Positions 6,612-13,501 of a stretch of 17,610 nt of DNA are shown in pieces (positions within the stretch are counted from its first letter, which is position 1; the number at the start of each line of letters is the position of its first letter). The position numbers were made by a program, and so were the translations under genes. Location of the stretch: positions 1-17,610 of the forward strand of contig JBEVMS010000001.1 in the NCBI GenBank assembly GCA_040508515.1. The letters run 5' to 3'. This stretch comes from JBEVMS01 sp040508515 (lineage in GTDB: Bacteria; Pseudomonadota; Gammaproteobacteria; Xanthomonadales; Rhodanobacteraceae). The notes beneath the pieces were generated by a model that was not told where the DNA came from, ran no database searches, and saw nothing but the letters and a program-made list of their open reading frames with translations.

Positions 6612-7393
6612 ACCGACACCTCGTCCAGTTGCAGATCTGTGCTGAGCACCTCGTCCAACAAGGCGCGATAACATTCCGCGCTGTGTCTGGCGGCAGGCCA
6701 GCGATTGAGCGGCTGGCCGTGCGCGGAGGCTTCGCGGATCTGCGGATCGACGGCGATCACATTGCGCGTGATCATCTGCCGATAACGATCGCGCATGGTC
6801 ATCAGCGCACTGCGGCCGTGCAGGGTACGCGCGTCGTACATGGTCGGCACGATCCAGCGCGGCAGCACGCGCCCCATCGAGCGCTCGATCATCTGCAAGC
6901 TGCGCAACATGCGCTCAAGTCCGTCCAGCGCCAGCGCCTCGGTCTGGGTCGGAATCAGCAGCCGGTGCGATGCGACCAGCGCGTTGACCATCAGCACGCC
7001 AAGGGTGGGCGGGCAATCCAGCAGCACGTGTTCGTAATCGTCGACCACCCCGGCCAGGGCATTGGCCAGAATGCGCCCGGTACCGGGACGCTTGGCCAGT
7101 TGACGATCGAGCGTGGCCATGGGGGCAGACGCGGGCAGCAGCGACAAGCCTTCGTAGCCGGTTTCGCGCACCAGACTGGCTACGCTGGGCGGCTGGTTTT
7201 CGCGGAACAACTCGTAGGCACTGCCCATGCCGCTTAAGTCCTCCAGCGAGAAATAGCCGCTGAGCGACGCATGCGGGTCCATGTCCACCAGCAGTACGCG
7301 CACCCCATCTTCGGCCAGCAGCGCACCCAGGGTGGCGGTAGTGGTGGTTTTACCCACCCCGCCCTTCTGATTGGCGATGGCCCAGATCTGCAC
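6608..7393 (-). CDS. parC: ParA-family ATPase ParC (polar chemotaxis array localisation)
   Basis: A 261-residue ParA/MinD-type ATPase. It has a deviant Walker A KGGVGKTT at 10-17, Walker A-prime DMDPHAS at 37-43, and Walker B LLDCPP at 124-129. In Vibrio and Pseudomonas this member sits between motD and parP and sends chemosensory arrays to the cell pole (often annotated parA or soj); it is not a chromosome-partition gene, as there is no parB or parS nearby. The start is GTG at 7393 with AAGGA 7 bases upstream, and the motD stop is 3 bases before it. Partners are ParP and probably a polar landmark protein encoded elsewhere. Confidence 0.93.
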   Translation of the reverse strand: MQIWAIANQKGGVGKTTTTATLGALLAEDGVRVLLVDMDPHASLSGYFSLEDLSGMGSAYELFRENQPPSVASLVRETGYEGLSLLPASAPMATLDRQLAKRPGTGRILANALAGVVDDYEHVLLDCPPTLGVLMVNALVASHRLLIPTQTEALALDGLERMLRSLQMIERSMGRVLPRWIVPTMYDARTLHGRSALMTMRDRYRQMITRNVIAVDPQIREASAHGQPLNRWPAARHSAECYRALLDEVLSTDLQLDEVSV

Positions 7394-7396
7394 GGA

Positions 7397-8551
7397 TCAG
7401 TCCTTGCGACCCGGCGCCACCGGCGCAACCGGCCGCGACGACGCCGTAACCCGGGCGCTTACGGTGACGATTGTGGGAGCGGAAGCGGTTGCCGTGCCCG
7501 CGCCGGGCTCACTGGCTGCTGCGCGGGATGTTGACGTTGCGGCAGGCGGCACCAGTGACGCATGCGTCCGCGCGGTGGTGGCTGTCGAAAGCGCAGGCGT
7601 CGCCGCGGCGCTCGTAGCCGAAGATGCGGGCATTACCACTGCGCTGGCGGTGCTGGCCGCGGAACCCCCAGGCGGCAAGGTGACCGCGCTTGCGGTCAGT
7701 CCAATCTGGTCGGTATTGCTGTAGAAACGGGTCGGCGCGGCGCGGTCGCTGAGTACCACGACCAGCACCCGGCGATTCTGGTTACGGCCGTCCACCGAGT
7801 CATTGGCGACGCTGGGATGATACTGCCCCCAACCGATGATCCCCAGCCGATCAGGCGCGACGCCGTGCTCGGCGAACAGTCGCGCCACGCTGGCAGCCCG
7901 CGCAGCCGACAACTCCCAATTGGATGGGTAGACATTCGTGTTGATCGGCATGTCGTCAGTGTAGCCCTCAACCCGCAACGGGTTGCTGAAGGGAGCCAGG
8001 ATATCGCCCAGCTTGGTCAGCACCTGGCTGGCTGTGGTCGACAACGTGGCCACGCCGCTGGGGAACAGAATATCGGTACGGATTTCGATCTCCAGCCAAT
8101 TGGTGGTACGCCTGACAACCACCATATTCTTGTCGATCAGCGGCTGCAAAGCACGCTCGACTTCATCGCGGATGCGATCGAGATTCTGCTGCTCGTTATT
8201 GAGCTTGATCAAGTTCACCGGATGCGTCTGGCTGAGCGTCCGTGTACTGACCTGCGTGGTCGGCATCGGCAGCGGCACCCGATTCAGCGGGGCGCTGGGC
8301 GTCTGCGTAGGCGTCGCGGCCGGCACCGGCACCCGCGACTGCGGGCTGCTCGGTTGCATTGGCTGGATGATCTGGTGCGAACCATTGAACGCGGCCGAGA
8401 TCGCCTGCGCCAGCGCGCGGTACTTGGTGGTATTAAGGCTGGACATCGCATACAGCACCACGAACAAGGCCAGCAGCAAGGTGAGCAGATCCGCGTACGG
8501 AATCACCCAGGCCTCGTGATTGGTGTGTTCGTCGTGCCGCCTGCGTCTCAT
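7397..8551 (-). CDS. motD: Flagellar stator protein MotD (MotB family) with long Ala/Ser/Thr tail
   Basis: A 384-residue MotB-family stator subunit that anchors a proton channel to peptidoglycan. It has a basic cytoplasmic start (1-16), one membrane helix (about 17-37) with the ion-binding Asp21 in YADLLTLLLALF, a Pro/Thr-rich periplasmic linker (about 60-110), and an OmpA-like peptidoglycan-binding domain (about 150-268, with VEGYTDD near 194-200, ELSAARA near 213-219 and QNRRV at 258-262). After this come about 115 residues of low-complexity Ala/Ser/Thr/Pro (270-384), longer than I expect for the family. The ATG overlaps the motC stop by ATGA. With MotC it forms the second stator of Pseudomonas-like polar flagella. 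No sign of frameshift in the tail. Confidence 0.93.
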   Translation of the reverse strand: MRRRRHDEHTNHEAWVIPYADLLTLLLALFVVLYAMSSLNTTKYRALAQAISAAFNGSHQIIQPMQPSSPQSRVPVPAATPTQTPSAPLNRVPLPMPTTQVSTRTLSQTHPVNLIKLNNEQQNLDRIRDEVERALQPLIDKNMVVVRRTTNWLEIEIRTDILFPSGVATLSTTASQVLTKLGDILAPFSNPLRVEGYTDDMPINTNVYPSNWELSAARAASVARLFAEHGVAPDRLGIIGWGQYHPSVANDSVDGRNQNRRVLVVVLSDRAAPTRFYSNTDQIGLTASAVTLPPGGSAASTASAVVMPASSATSAAATPALSTATTARTHASLVPPAATSTSRAAASEPGAGTATASAPTIVTVSARVTASSRPVAPVAPGRKD

Positions 8552-9288
8552 GCCAGATAGCCCTGCAGTTTGCTTTCGATCTGCCGCGGGTTGTCACCCT
8601 GGGCGATAGAGACCAGGCCTTCGATGACGATTTCACGCACCTGCGTCTGCTTGTGGATCAGGTTTTTGAGGCGCTGGCCGATCGGCAGCATCAGCAGGTT
8701 GGCCAGGCTGATGCCGTAGATGGTCGCGACGAACGCGGCGGCGATGCCATGGCCCAGCTTGGATGGGTCGGTGAGGTCGCGCATCACCGCCATCAAGCCC
8801 AGCACCGCGCCGATGATGCCCATGGTCGGCGAGTACACGCCGGCATTCTCATACACCTTGGCGGCGGCCAGATCGACATGCTCGCGGGTACCCAGTTCCA
8901 CTTCCAGCACACTGCGGATTGCGTCGGGTTCGCTGCCATCGACCAGCAACTGCAGCCCTTTCCTGACGAACGGATCGGACTCGGCATCGATCTGCGGCTC
9001 CAACCCGAGCAAGCCCTGCCGGCGTGAGATCTCACTCCAGCCAATCACGCGACTGATCAGATCGGCCGGCTGCAACTGCGGCGGCTTGTAGACCATCGGC
9101 AGCATGCCCATCGCCTGCTTGAGCACCTTGCCTTGGGTCTGCACCAGTAAGGCCGCGAGCGTGCCGATGAATACGATGACGAAGGCCGCCGGGTTCCATA
9201 GTGCCGAGACGTCGGTGCCTTTCAGGATGGCACCCACGATCAACACCACAAAGGCCAATACGGTACCGATGATACTTACCAGATCCAT
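8548..9288 (-). CDS. motC: Flagellar stator protein MotC (MotA family)
   Basis: A 246-residue MotA/PomA-type stator channel subunit. Four membrane segments are visible at about 4-22, 33-50, 152-172 and 184-203, with a large cytoplasmic loop between the second and third that touches the rotor. The conserved Pro-Gly segment SPTMGIIGAVLGL (153-165) and the AAAFVATIYGISLANLLMLP segment (183-202) are family hallmarks. The length is typical of MotC. It begins one base after the cheA stop at 9290 and is coupled to motD by a 4-base overlap. In Pseudomonas cheB sits between cheA and motC; here there is no room for it. Confidence 0.94.
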   Translation of the reverse strand: MDLVSIIGTVLAFVVLIVGAILKGTDVSALWNPAAFVIVFIGTLAALLVQTQGKVLKQAMGMLPMVYKPPQLQPADLISRVIGWSEISRRQGLLGLEPQIDAESDPFVRKGLQLLVDGSEPDAIRSVLEVELGTREHVDLAAAKVYENAGVYSPTMGIIGAVLGLMAVMRDLTDPSKLGHGIAAAFVATIYGISLANLLMLPIGQRLKNLIHKQTQVREIVIEGLVSIAQGDNPRQIESKLQGYLA

Positions 9289-9289
9289 G

Positions 9290-11470
9290 TCAGGCTGACA
9301 CTCTTAAAGAAGGAAGTAACGGGCCGCCATCGTTGGCCAGCGAAGCGAGATCCAGCACCAGCGCCAGCCGGCCATCGCCGGTGACGGTGGCGCCGGCGAT
9401 CCCGGGTACGCCGGCAAACAAGGGTCCCAGCGGTTTGACCATCACGTCCTCGCGCCCGAGCACCTCGTGCACCAGACAGCCCACGTGCAGATGGCCCACG
9501 TGCAGCACCGCCACGTGTCGTGGCTCCGGCCCCGTAACGCCGGCCCAGCCAGCCAGGTCGCCCAGCGCCAGCGCGCGGCCGCGATGCGCCGCCACGCGGC
9601 GACCATCGAGCATACGGTCCTGGCTCGTGGCCAGCTCGAACACTTCGTCCACGTTGCCTAGCGGCAAGGCGAACAAGCGCTCGCCCACACGCACCATCAG
9701 CACGCGCAGGATCGCCAGGGTCAGCGGGACCGTCAGTTCCAGCTCGCTGCCGTGGCCGAGTTTGGAACGCACCTGCAAGGTGCCGCCCAGTTCCGCCACG
9801 CGCGTCTTGACCACATCCATGCCGACGCCGCGACCGGAGATGTCTGAAATGGTCGCGGCGGTGGAAAAACCGGGCCGGAAGATCAACTCGTAGCACTCGA
9901 CCTCGGACAGTCGCGCGGCCTGCGCCGCATCGATCACGCCTTTTTCAAGCGCTTTGCGGCGCAGCACTTCCGGGTCCATGCCACGACCGTCGTCGCTGAC
10001 CGAGATCACGATGCGTTCGCCGCGCTGGCTGGCGGACAAACGCACGCGTCCCTTGGGTGACTTACCGGCGGCTTCACGCCCGGCTGGATCTTCCAGGCCG
10101 TGATCGACCGCGTTGCGTAGCAAGTGCACCAACGGATCGGCCAATGCCTCAACCAAGCCGCGGTCCAGATCGGTTTCCTCGCCCTCGGTGACCAGCTCGA
10201 TCTCCTTGCCAAGCTGGCGCGCCAGGTCGCGCACGATGCGTGGGAAGCGCTGGAACAGCCGCCCGACCGGCTGCATGCGCATACCTAACACCGCGCTTTG
10301 CAACTCGTCGGAAATCCGATCCAACTCACTGGCGGCCAGCGCCAGGGTTTCGTCGTCGCTGCGCGCGGCCAGACTGAGCAGCCGATTGCGCACCAGCACC
10401 AATTCGCCGGCGCGATTCACCAGCGTATCAAGGCGAACGGTGTCGACCCGCACGGTCGCCTCGGGCGCGGGAGCTGCCTTGGCTGGCGCCGCTGCTGCAG
10501 GTGGCGCTGGGGAAGCAGGTATAGCGGCGAGCGGCGCCGTTGCTCCCGCAGGCATAGCGGGCGGCGACGCCGGATGAACACGATCAGGCGCCGTCGCGCC
10601 TGGCGCGCCCCCCTTGCCATGCAGGTTGTCCAGCAGCGCCTCGAATTCGTCGTCGTCGATCTTGTCCTTGGCCGGATTGCCGGTCACCGGCGTGGCGCCG
10701 GGCGCACCGCCCTTGCCGTGCAAGCTGTCCAGCAACGCCTCGAACTCGTCCTCGCCGATCTTGTCCTTTGATTGAGCGCTCGCCGCGTGCGTGGCACCCG
10801 GCGCACCGCCCTTGCCGTGCAGGTTATCCAGCAGCGCCTCGAACTCGTCCTCGCCGATGGGCGCCTTGTTATCCGTCGCGGCGTTCGCCGCTTGGCCGGG
10901 CGATCCGCCGCGACCGTACAAGCTGTCCAGCAACGCCTCGAACTCACTGTCGTCGATCGGTCCGGGAGCGGTATCGCTGCTCGCGGGCGCCTGTTCGCGC
11001 ACCTGCGCCAGCATGTCCTCAAACGCTTGCTCCACCGGATCGCTCACGCGCGCCGCCGACGGCGCAGCCGCCGCGGCGGGCGCGCTGGCCAACGGCGGCA
11101 GCAACCGCTGCAGCAACGCCGGTGGCGGTGGTGTCATCGGCGCACCTACCGCCAGCGCCTCCATCATGCCGTTGAGCAGATCAAGCGCCTCCAACAGCGC
11201 ATCCATCTGCGTCGCACCTAATACCAGCGCACCGTTACGCGCCTCGTTGAGCAGATCCTCGGCGTGATGGCACAGATGCACCATCGGCTCCAACGCCAGA
11301 AACCCGGCACCGCCCTTGACCGTGTGGAAGGCGCGAAACACCGCATTGAGCATGCCGCTATCGAGCGGCGCCGCTTCCAGCGCGATCAACTGTTCGCCCA
11401 GGCGCTGCACCAACTCACCGGCCTCGACCAGAAAATCGTCGCGCAGCTCGCTGTCCAGGGACGGATCCAT
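9290..11470 (-). CDS. cheA: Chemotaxis histidine kinase CheA of the polar flagellar operon, with four-copy linker repeat
   Basis: A 726-residue CheA. Hpt domain at about 1-105 with phosphorylated His49 in AFHTVKGG; then an Ala/Pro linker; then four repeats of 33 residues (172-303); a Pro/Ala linker (303-338); dimerisation helices (about 340-400); the ATPase domain with HLLRNAVDHGLE (449-460), DDGRGM (493-498), FRPGFS (531-536) and GRGVGMDVV (546-554); and a CheW-like regulatory domain (about 580-712). Catalytic motifs are intact. I see no obvious P2 domain; the repeat array occupies its place. It lies 23 bases downstream of cheZ and one base upstream of motC. Order and neighbours (cheY, cheZ, parC, parP, cheW) make it the main kinase controlling flagellar rotation. 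The repeats are probably the site for ParP binding (inference). Confidence 0.96.
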   Translation of the reverse strand: MDPSLDSELRDDFLVEAGELVQRLGEQLIALEAAPLDSGMLNAVFRAFHTVKGGAGFLALEPMVHLCHHAEDLLNEARNGALVLGATQMDALLEALDLLNGMMEALAVGAPMTPPPPALLQRLLPPLASAPAAAAAPSAARVSDPVEQAFEDMLAQVREQAPASSDTAPGPIDDSEFEALLDSLYGRGGSPGQAANAATDNKAPIGEDEFEALLDNLHGKGGAPGATHAASAQSKDKIGEDEFEALLDSLHGKGGAPGATPVTGNPAKDKIDDDEFEALLDNLHGKGGAPGATAPDRVHPASPPAMPAGATAPLAAIPASPAPPAAAAPAKAAPAPEATVRVDTVRLDTLVNRAGELVLVRNRLLSLAARSDDETLALAASELDRISDELQSAVLGMRMQPVGRLFQRFPRIVRDLARQLGKEIELVTEGEETDLDRGLVEALADPLVHLLRNAVDHGLEDPAGREAAGKSPKGRVRLSASQRGERIVISVSDDGRGMDPEVLRRKALEKGVIDAAQAARLSEVECYELIFRPGFSTAATISDISGRGVGMDVVKTRVAELGGTLQVRSKLGHGSELELTVPLTLAILRVLMVRVGERLFALPLGNVDEVFELATSQDRMLDGRRVAAHRGRALALGDLAGWAGVTGPEPRHVAVLHVGHLHVGCLVHEVLGREDVMVKPLGPLFAGVPGIAGATVTGDGRLALVLDLASLANDGGPLLPSLRVSA
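10562..10957 (-). repeat. Four tandem 99-base (33-residue) in-frame repeats in cheA
   Basis: Units start at codons 172, 205, 238 and 271 of the cheA product, exactly 33 residues apart, at positions 10957, 10858, 10759 and 10660. Each opens with an Ile-acidic motif and the core EFEALLDxLHGKGGAPG (first copy EFEALLDSLYGRGGSPG), followed by a variable Ala/Asp/Lys spacer of about 12 residues. DNA is very similar across the cores of copies 2-4. Copies 1 and 3 share LLDS and copies 2 and 4 share LLDN. Confidence 0.95.
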
Positions 11471-11493
11471 TAGCAGTCGTCCATTAGCAACTG

Positions 11494-12138
11494 TCAGAAA
11501 CCGAATTCGCTGAGCAGACGATCGGCTTCGTCTTGGCTGGTCACCTTGGCCGCCGTCACCGGTGCTTCGCCGCCGGCCAGCGCGCCGGTCAGTCGGACCA
11601 ATTCCAGCAGCGACGACTCCACGCTCTCGATGAACACCACGACCTTCTTGATGCGCTGGCCCGACAGATCCTGCCAGGACTGCGCCAGCACCATGTCGTT
11701 GAGTCCTTCGCGACTGCTGGCGGCGAAGGCCTGCGCCTGCCGCGCCAACACGGCCGCCGGATCGTTCTGGCTGTCGGTGAAGGCCAGCACTTCGGCCGCG
11801 TTGTTGGCCAGCGCTTCCGCTTCCGGGCGCATCCGCTCGGCGAAGTCCAGGCTGCGATGGGCCGCTTTGGCGCTCATTTCCAACACATCGCCCAAATGCT
11901 TGCGCGCATCAGCCACGCTATCGGGCACGCCCTCGTGGGCCAGCTCGCCGCCCAACCGACGCACCGCGCCGTGCAGATCGCGCGCCAGCAAGCCGAGCGC
12001 GCGGAACAGATGCTGTTCGCGCTGACGCAGCATCACATCGAGCGCCTGCTCGAACGCCGCGCCGTCCTCGCTATTGAGCAGTTCGCGCACTTCCGGCGGC
12101 AGGGTCTCGCCGATCGCCTCGGATACGGTGGTGCTCAT
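11494..12138 (-). CDS. cheZ: CheY-phosphate phosphatase CheZ
   Basis: A 214-residue all-helical CheZ that removes phosphate from CheY-P. Catalytic residues D157 and Q161 lie in SWQDLSGQRIKKV, equivalent to D143 and Q147 of the E. coli enzyme. The C-terminal tail ends DEADRLLSEFGF, the CheY-tethering helix conserved in CheZ, joined by a flexible Ala/Gly/Thr linker (about 185-200). Length is normal. Its ATG overlaps the cheY stop by ATGA, giving coupled production of CheY and its phosphatase. A 23-base gap separates it from cheA. Confidence 0.96.
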   Translation of the reverse strand: MSTTVSEAIGETLPPEVRELLNSEDGAAFEQALDVMLRQREQHLFRALGLLARDLHGAVRRLGGELAHEGVPDSVADARKHLGDVLEMSAKAAHRSLDFAERMRPEAEALANNAAEVLAFTDSQNDPAAVLARQAQAFAASSREGLNDMVLAQSWQDLSGQRIKKVVVFIESVESSLLELVRLTGALAGGEAPVTAAKVTSQDEADRLLSEFGF

Positions 12139-12530
12139 GCGGAAGCTCCATTGGCAGCCAGTCGCTCGAAAATCTTGTCCAACTTTTCTTTCAAGGTGAC
12201 CGCGGTGAATGGCTTGACCACATAGCCATTCACGCCCGCCTGGGCGGCCGCGATGATCTGCTCACGATTGTTCTCGGCAGTCACCATCAATACCGGCAAC
12301 CCCTTGAGCTTCGGCTCGGCGCGAATGGCCCGCAGCAGCTCGATGCCGGTCATGTTGGGCATGTTCCAATCGGTCACCACCATGTCGAAGCTGGTCGAGC
12401 GCAGCATGGTCAAGGCGTTGTTGCCGTCGTCGGCTTCCTGGATCAGCGAATTACTGAAACCCAGCTCAACCAGAAGGTTACGAACGATACGGCGCATGGT
12501 GGAGAAGTCATCCACCACCAGAATTTTCAT
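12135..12530 (-). CDS. cheY: Chemotaxis response regulator CheY (flagellar-motor type)
   Basis: A 131-residue receiver that, when phosphorylated by CheA, binds the flagellar switch. It has the VVDDFSTMRRIVRNLL start typical of motor CheY, phospho-acceptor D54 in VTDWNMPNMTG, T84 in LMVTAEN and K106 in YVVKPF. I took the ATG at 12530. A TTG four codons upstream (12542) has a stronger ribosome site (GGAG, 8 bases) and would give MDKNMKIL, like the MNKNMKIL start of Vibrio CheY, so it is a serious alternative. The open frame further upstream is not CheY-like. It follows a 226-base gap after fliA, unusual in this otherwise tight cluster, and is coupled to cheZ. Confidence 0.96.
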   Translation of the reverse strand: MKILVVDDFSTMRRIVRNLLVELGFSNSLIQEADDGNNALTMLRSTSFDMVVTDWNMPNMTGIELLRAIRAEPKLKGLPVLMVTAENNREQIIAAAQAGVNGYVVKPFTAVTLKEKLDKIFERLAANGASA

Positions 12531-12691
12531 GTTCTTGTCCAAACACTTTTCTCCGCTATCTAGGTTGTGCTCTGGACCATGCCGGCCGCACAGAAATGAA
12601 AGACGAGCAGCGTGGACGCATGCGTCGGTGCGAATCGACCACGCGGCCGCACGCAGAACTCGACGGGATGTGCCCATGCCACCCATCACCG

Positions 12692-12733
12692 TGGTTGTCG
12701 CCGGCGCCCCGACGGGAGCGTCATCGACAACCA
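12692..12733 (-). promoter_or_regulatory. Inverted repeat / RNA hairpin between fliA and cheY
   Basis: A perfect 9-base stem TGGTTGTCG/CGACAACCA (12692-12700 with 12725-12733) encloses further imperfect pairing and an inner GCTCC/GGGGC stem (minus-strand sense, with one G-T pair) closed by a CGTC tetraloop. It begins 23 bases after the fliA stop. No T run follows on either strand, so it is not a classic intrinsic terminator. It may be a processing, stability or attenuation element, or an operator. Confidence 0.6.
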
Positions 12734-12756
12734 GCCGCAGGCCTTCACGGTCTTTG

Positions 12757-13500
12757 TTAGTCGGTGTCGCGCCAGTCGCCCATGCGCGAACGCAACCGGA
12801 TCAACGCCTGGCCATGGATCTGGCACACCCGCGACTCGGTTACACCCAAAACTGCTCCGATCTCCTTGAGGTTCAACTCCTGCTCGTAGTACAGCGACAT
12901 CACCAGTTGCTCGCGCTCGGGCAGCGTGCCGATCGCGTCAGCCAGTGCGCGTCGCACGCCGCTGTGTTCGATCCGTTCGTGCGGGCTCAAGCCACCTTGG
13001 TCAATCACGTCCATCGCCGCGCTGCCGTCGCTAGCGTCGCCGTCTTCGGGCGCCGTCAGGCTGAGCAAGCGCGCGCTGGCCGCGTCGGCCAGTATCTGGT
13101 GGTACTCCGCTGCACCGATGCCCAGTCGCCGCATCACTTCGGCGTCCTCGGCATCCGCGCCGGTTTCGTTCTCGATCTGCCGCACCACCTCGCCCACTTC
13201 GCGCACTTTGCGATGCACGGATCGAGGGGTCCAATCGGTGCGCCGCAGTTCGTCGAGCATCGCTCCGCGAATCCGGATGCCGGCATAGGTTTCGAAGCTG
13301 GCTGAGCGATCGAGCGCGAAATTGCGCGCCGCCTCCAGCAAACCGATCATGCCCGCCTGCACCAGATCCCCCACATCCACGCTCGGCGGAAGCCGCCCCA
13401 TCAAGTGGTAGGCGATGCGCCGGACCAAAGGCGCATGCCGACGTACCAGTTGATCGGCGCTTTCGCGTTGCAGCTGCAGGTATTCCGAAGCCACGCTCAT
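12757..13500 (-). CDS. fliA: Flagellar sigma factor FliA (sigma-28)
   Basis: A 247-residue sigma-28 that directs RNA polymerase to late flagellar and chemotaxis promoters. Region 2 spans about 18-95 (DVGDLVQAGMIGLLEAARNF, SFETYAGIRIRGAMLDELR), region 3 about 96-150, and region 4 about 185-240 with the helix-turn-helix LNLKEIGAVLGVTESRVCQIHGQ (209-231). The start is ATG at 13500, one base after the fleN stop; the frame stays open upstream, but that peptide is fleN shadow. Three sequences matching its promoter pattern lie in this window (618-644, 3370-3396, 3429-3455), so it probably controls the neighbouring late operons. The anti-sigma factor FlgM is not in the window. Confidence 0.96.
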   Translation of the reverse strand: MSVASEYLQLQRESADQLVRRHAPLVRRIAYHLMGRLPPSVDVGDLVQAGMIGLLEAARNFALDRSASFETYAGIRIRGAMLDELRRTDWTPRSVHRKVREVGEVVRQIENETGADAEDAEVMRRLGIGAAEYHQILADAASARLLSLTAPEDGDASDGSAAMDVIDQGGLSPHERIEHSGVRRALADAIGTLPEREQLVMSLYYEQELNLKEIGAVLGVTESRVCQIHGQALIRLRSRMGDWRDTD

Positions 13501-13501
13501 C

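Noticed and set aside
6778..6785. GCCGATAA on the plus strand resembling a sigma-28 -10 element
   Set aside because: No TMAAG at the 14-base spacing upstream (the bases there are ACATT), and it lies inside parC with no plus-strand gene after it.
6608..7393. ParA-type ATPase considered as a plasmid or chromosome partition gene
   Set aside because: No parB or parS-like sites nearby; coupling to parP-cheW and position after motD identify the chemotaxis-array ParC type.
10562..10957. Regular 99-base repeats considered as a CRISPR or mobile-element array
   Set aside because: Units are in frame within cheA, have no unique spacers of CRISPR size, and encode a conserved peptide motif.
12615..12626. 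12-base perfect palindrome GACGCATGCGTC in the fliA-cheY gap
   Set aside because: Several such palindromes are expected by chance in a window of this length, and no flanking promoter elements or repeats support an operator.
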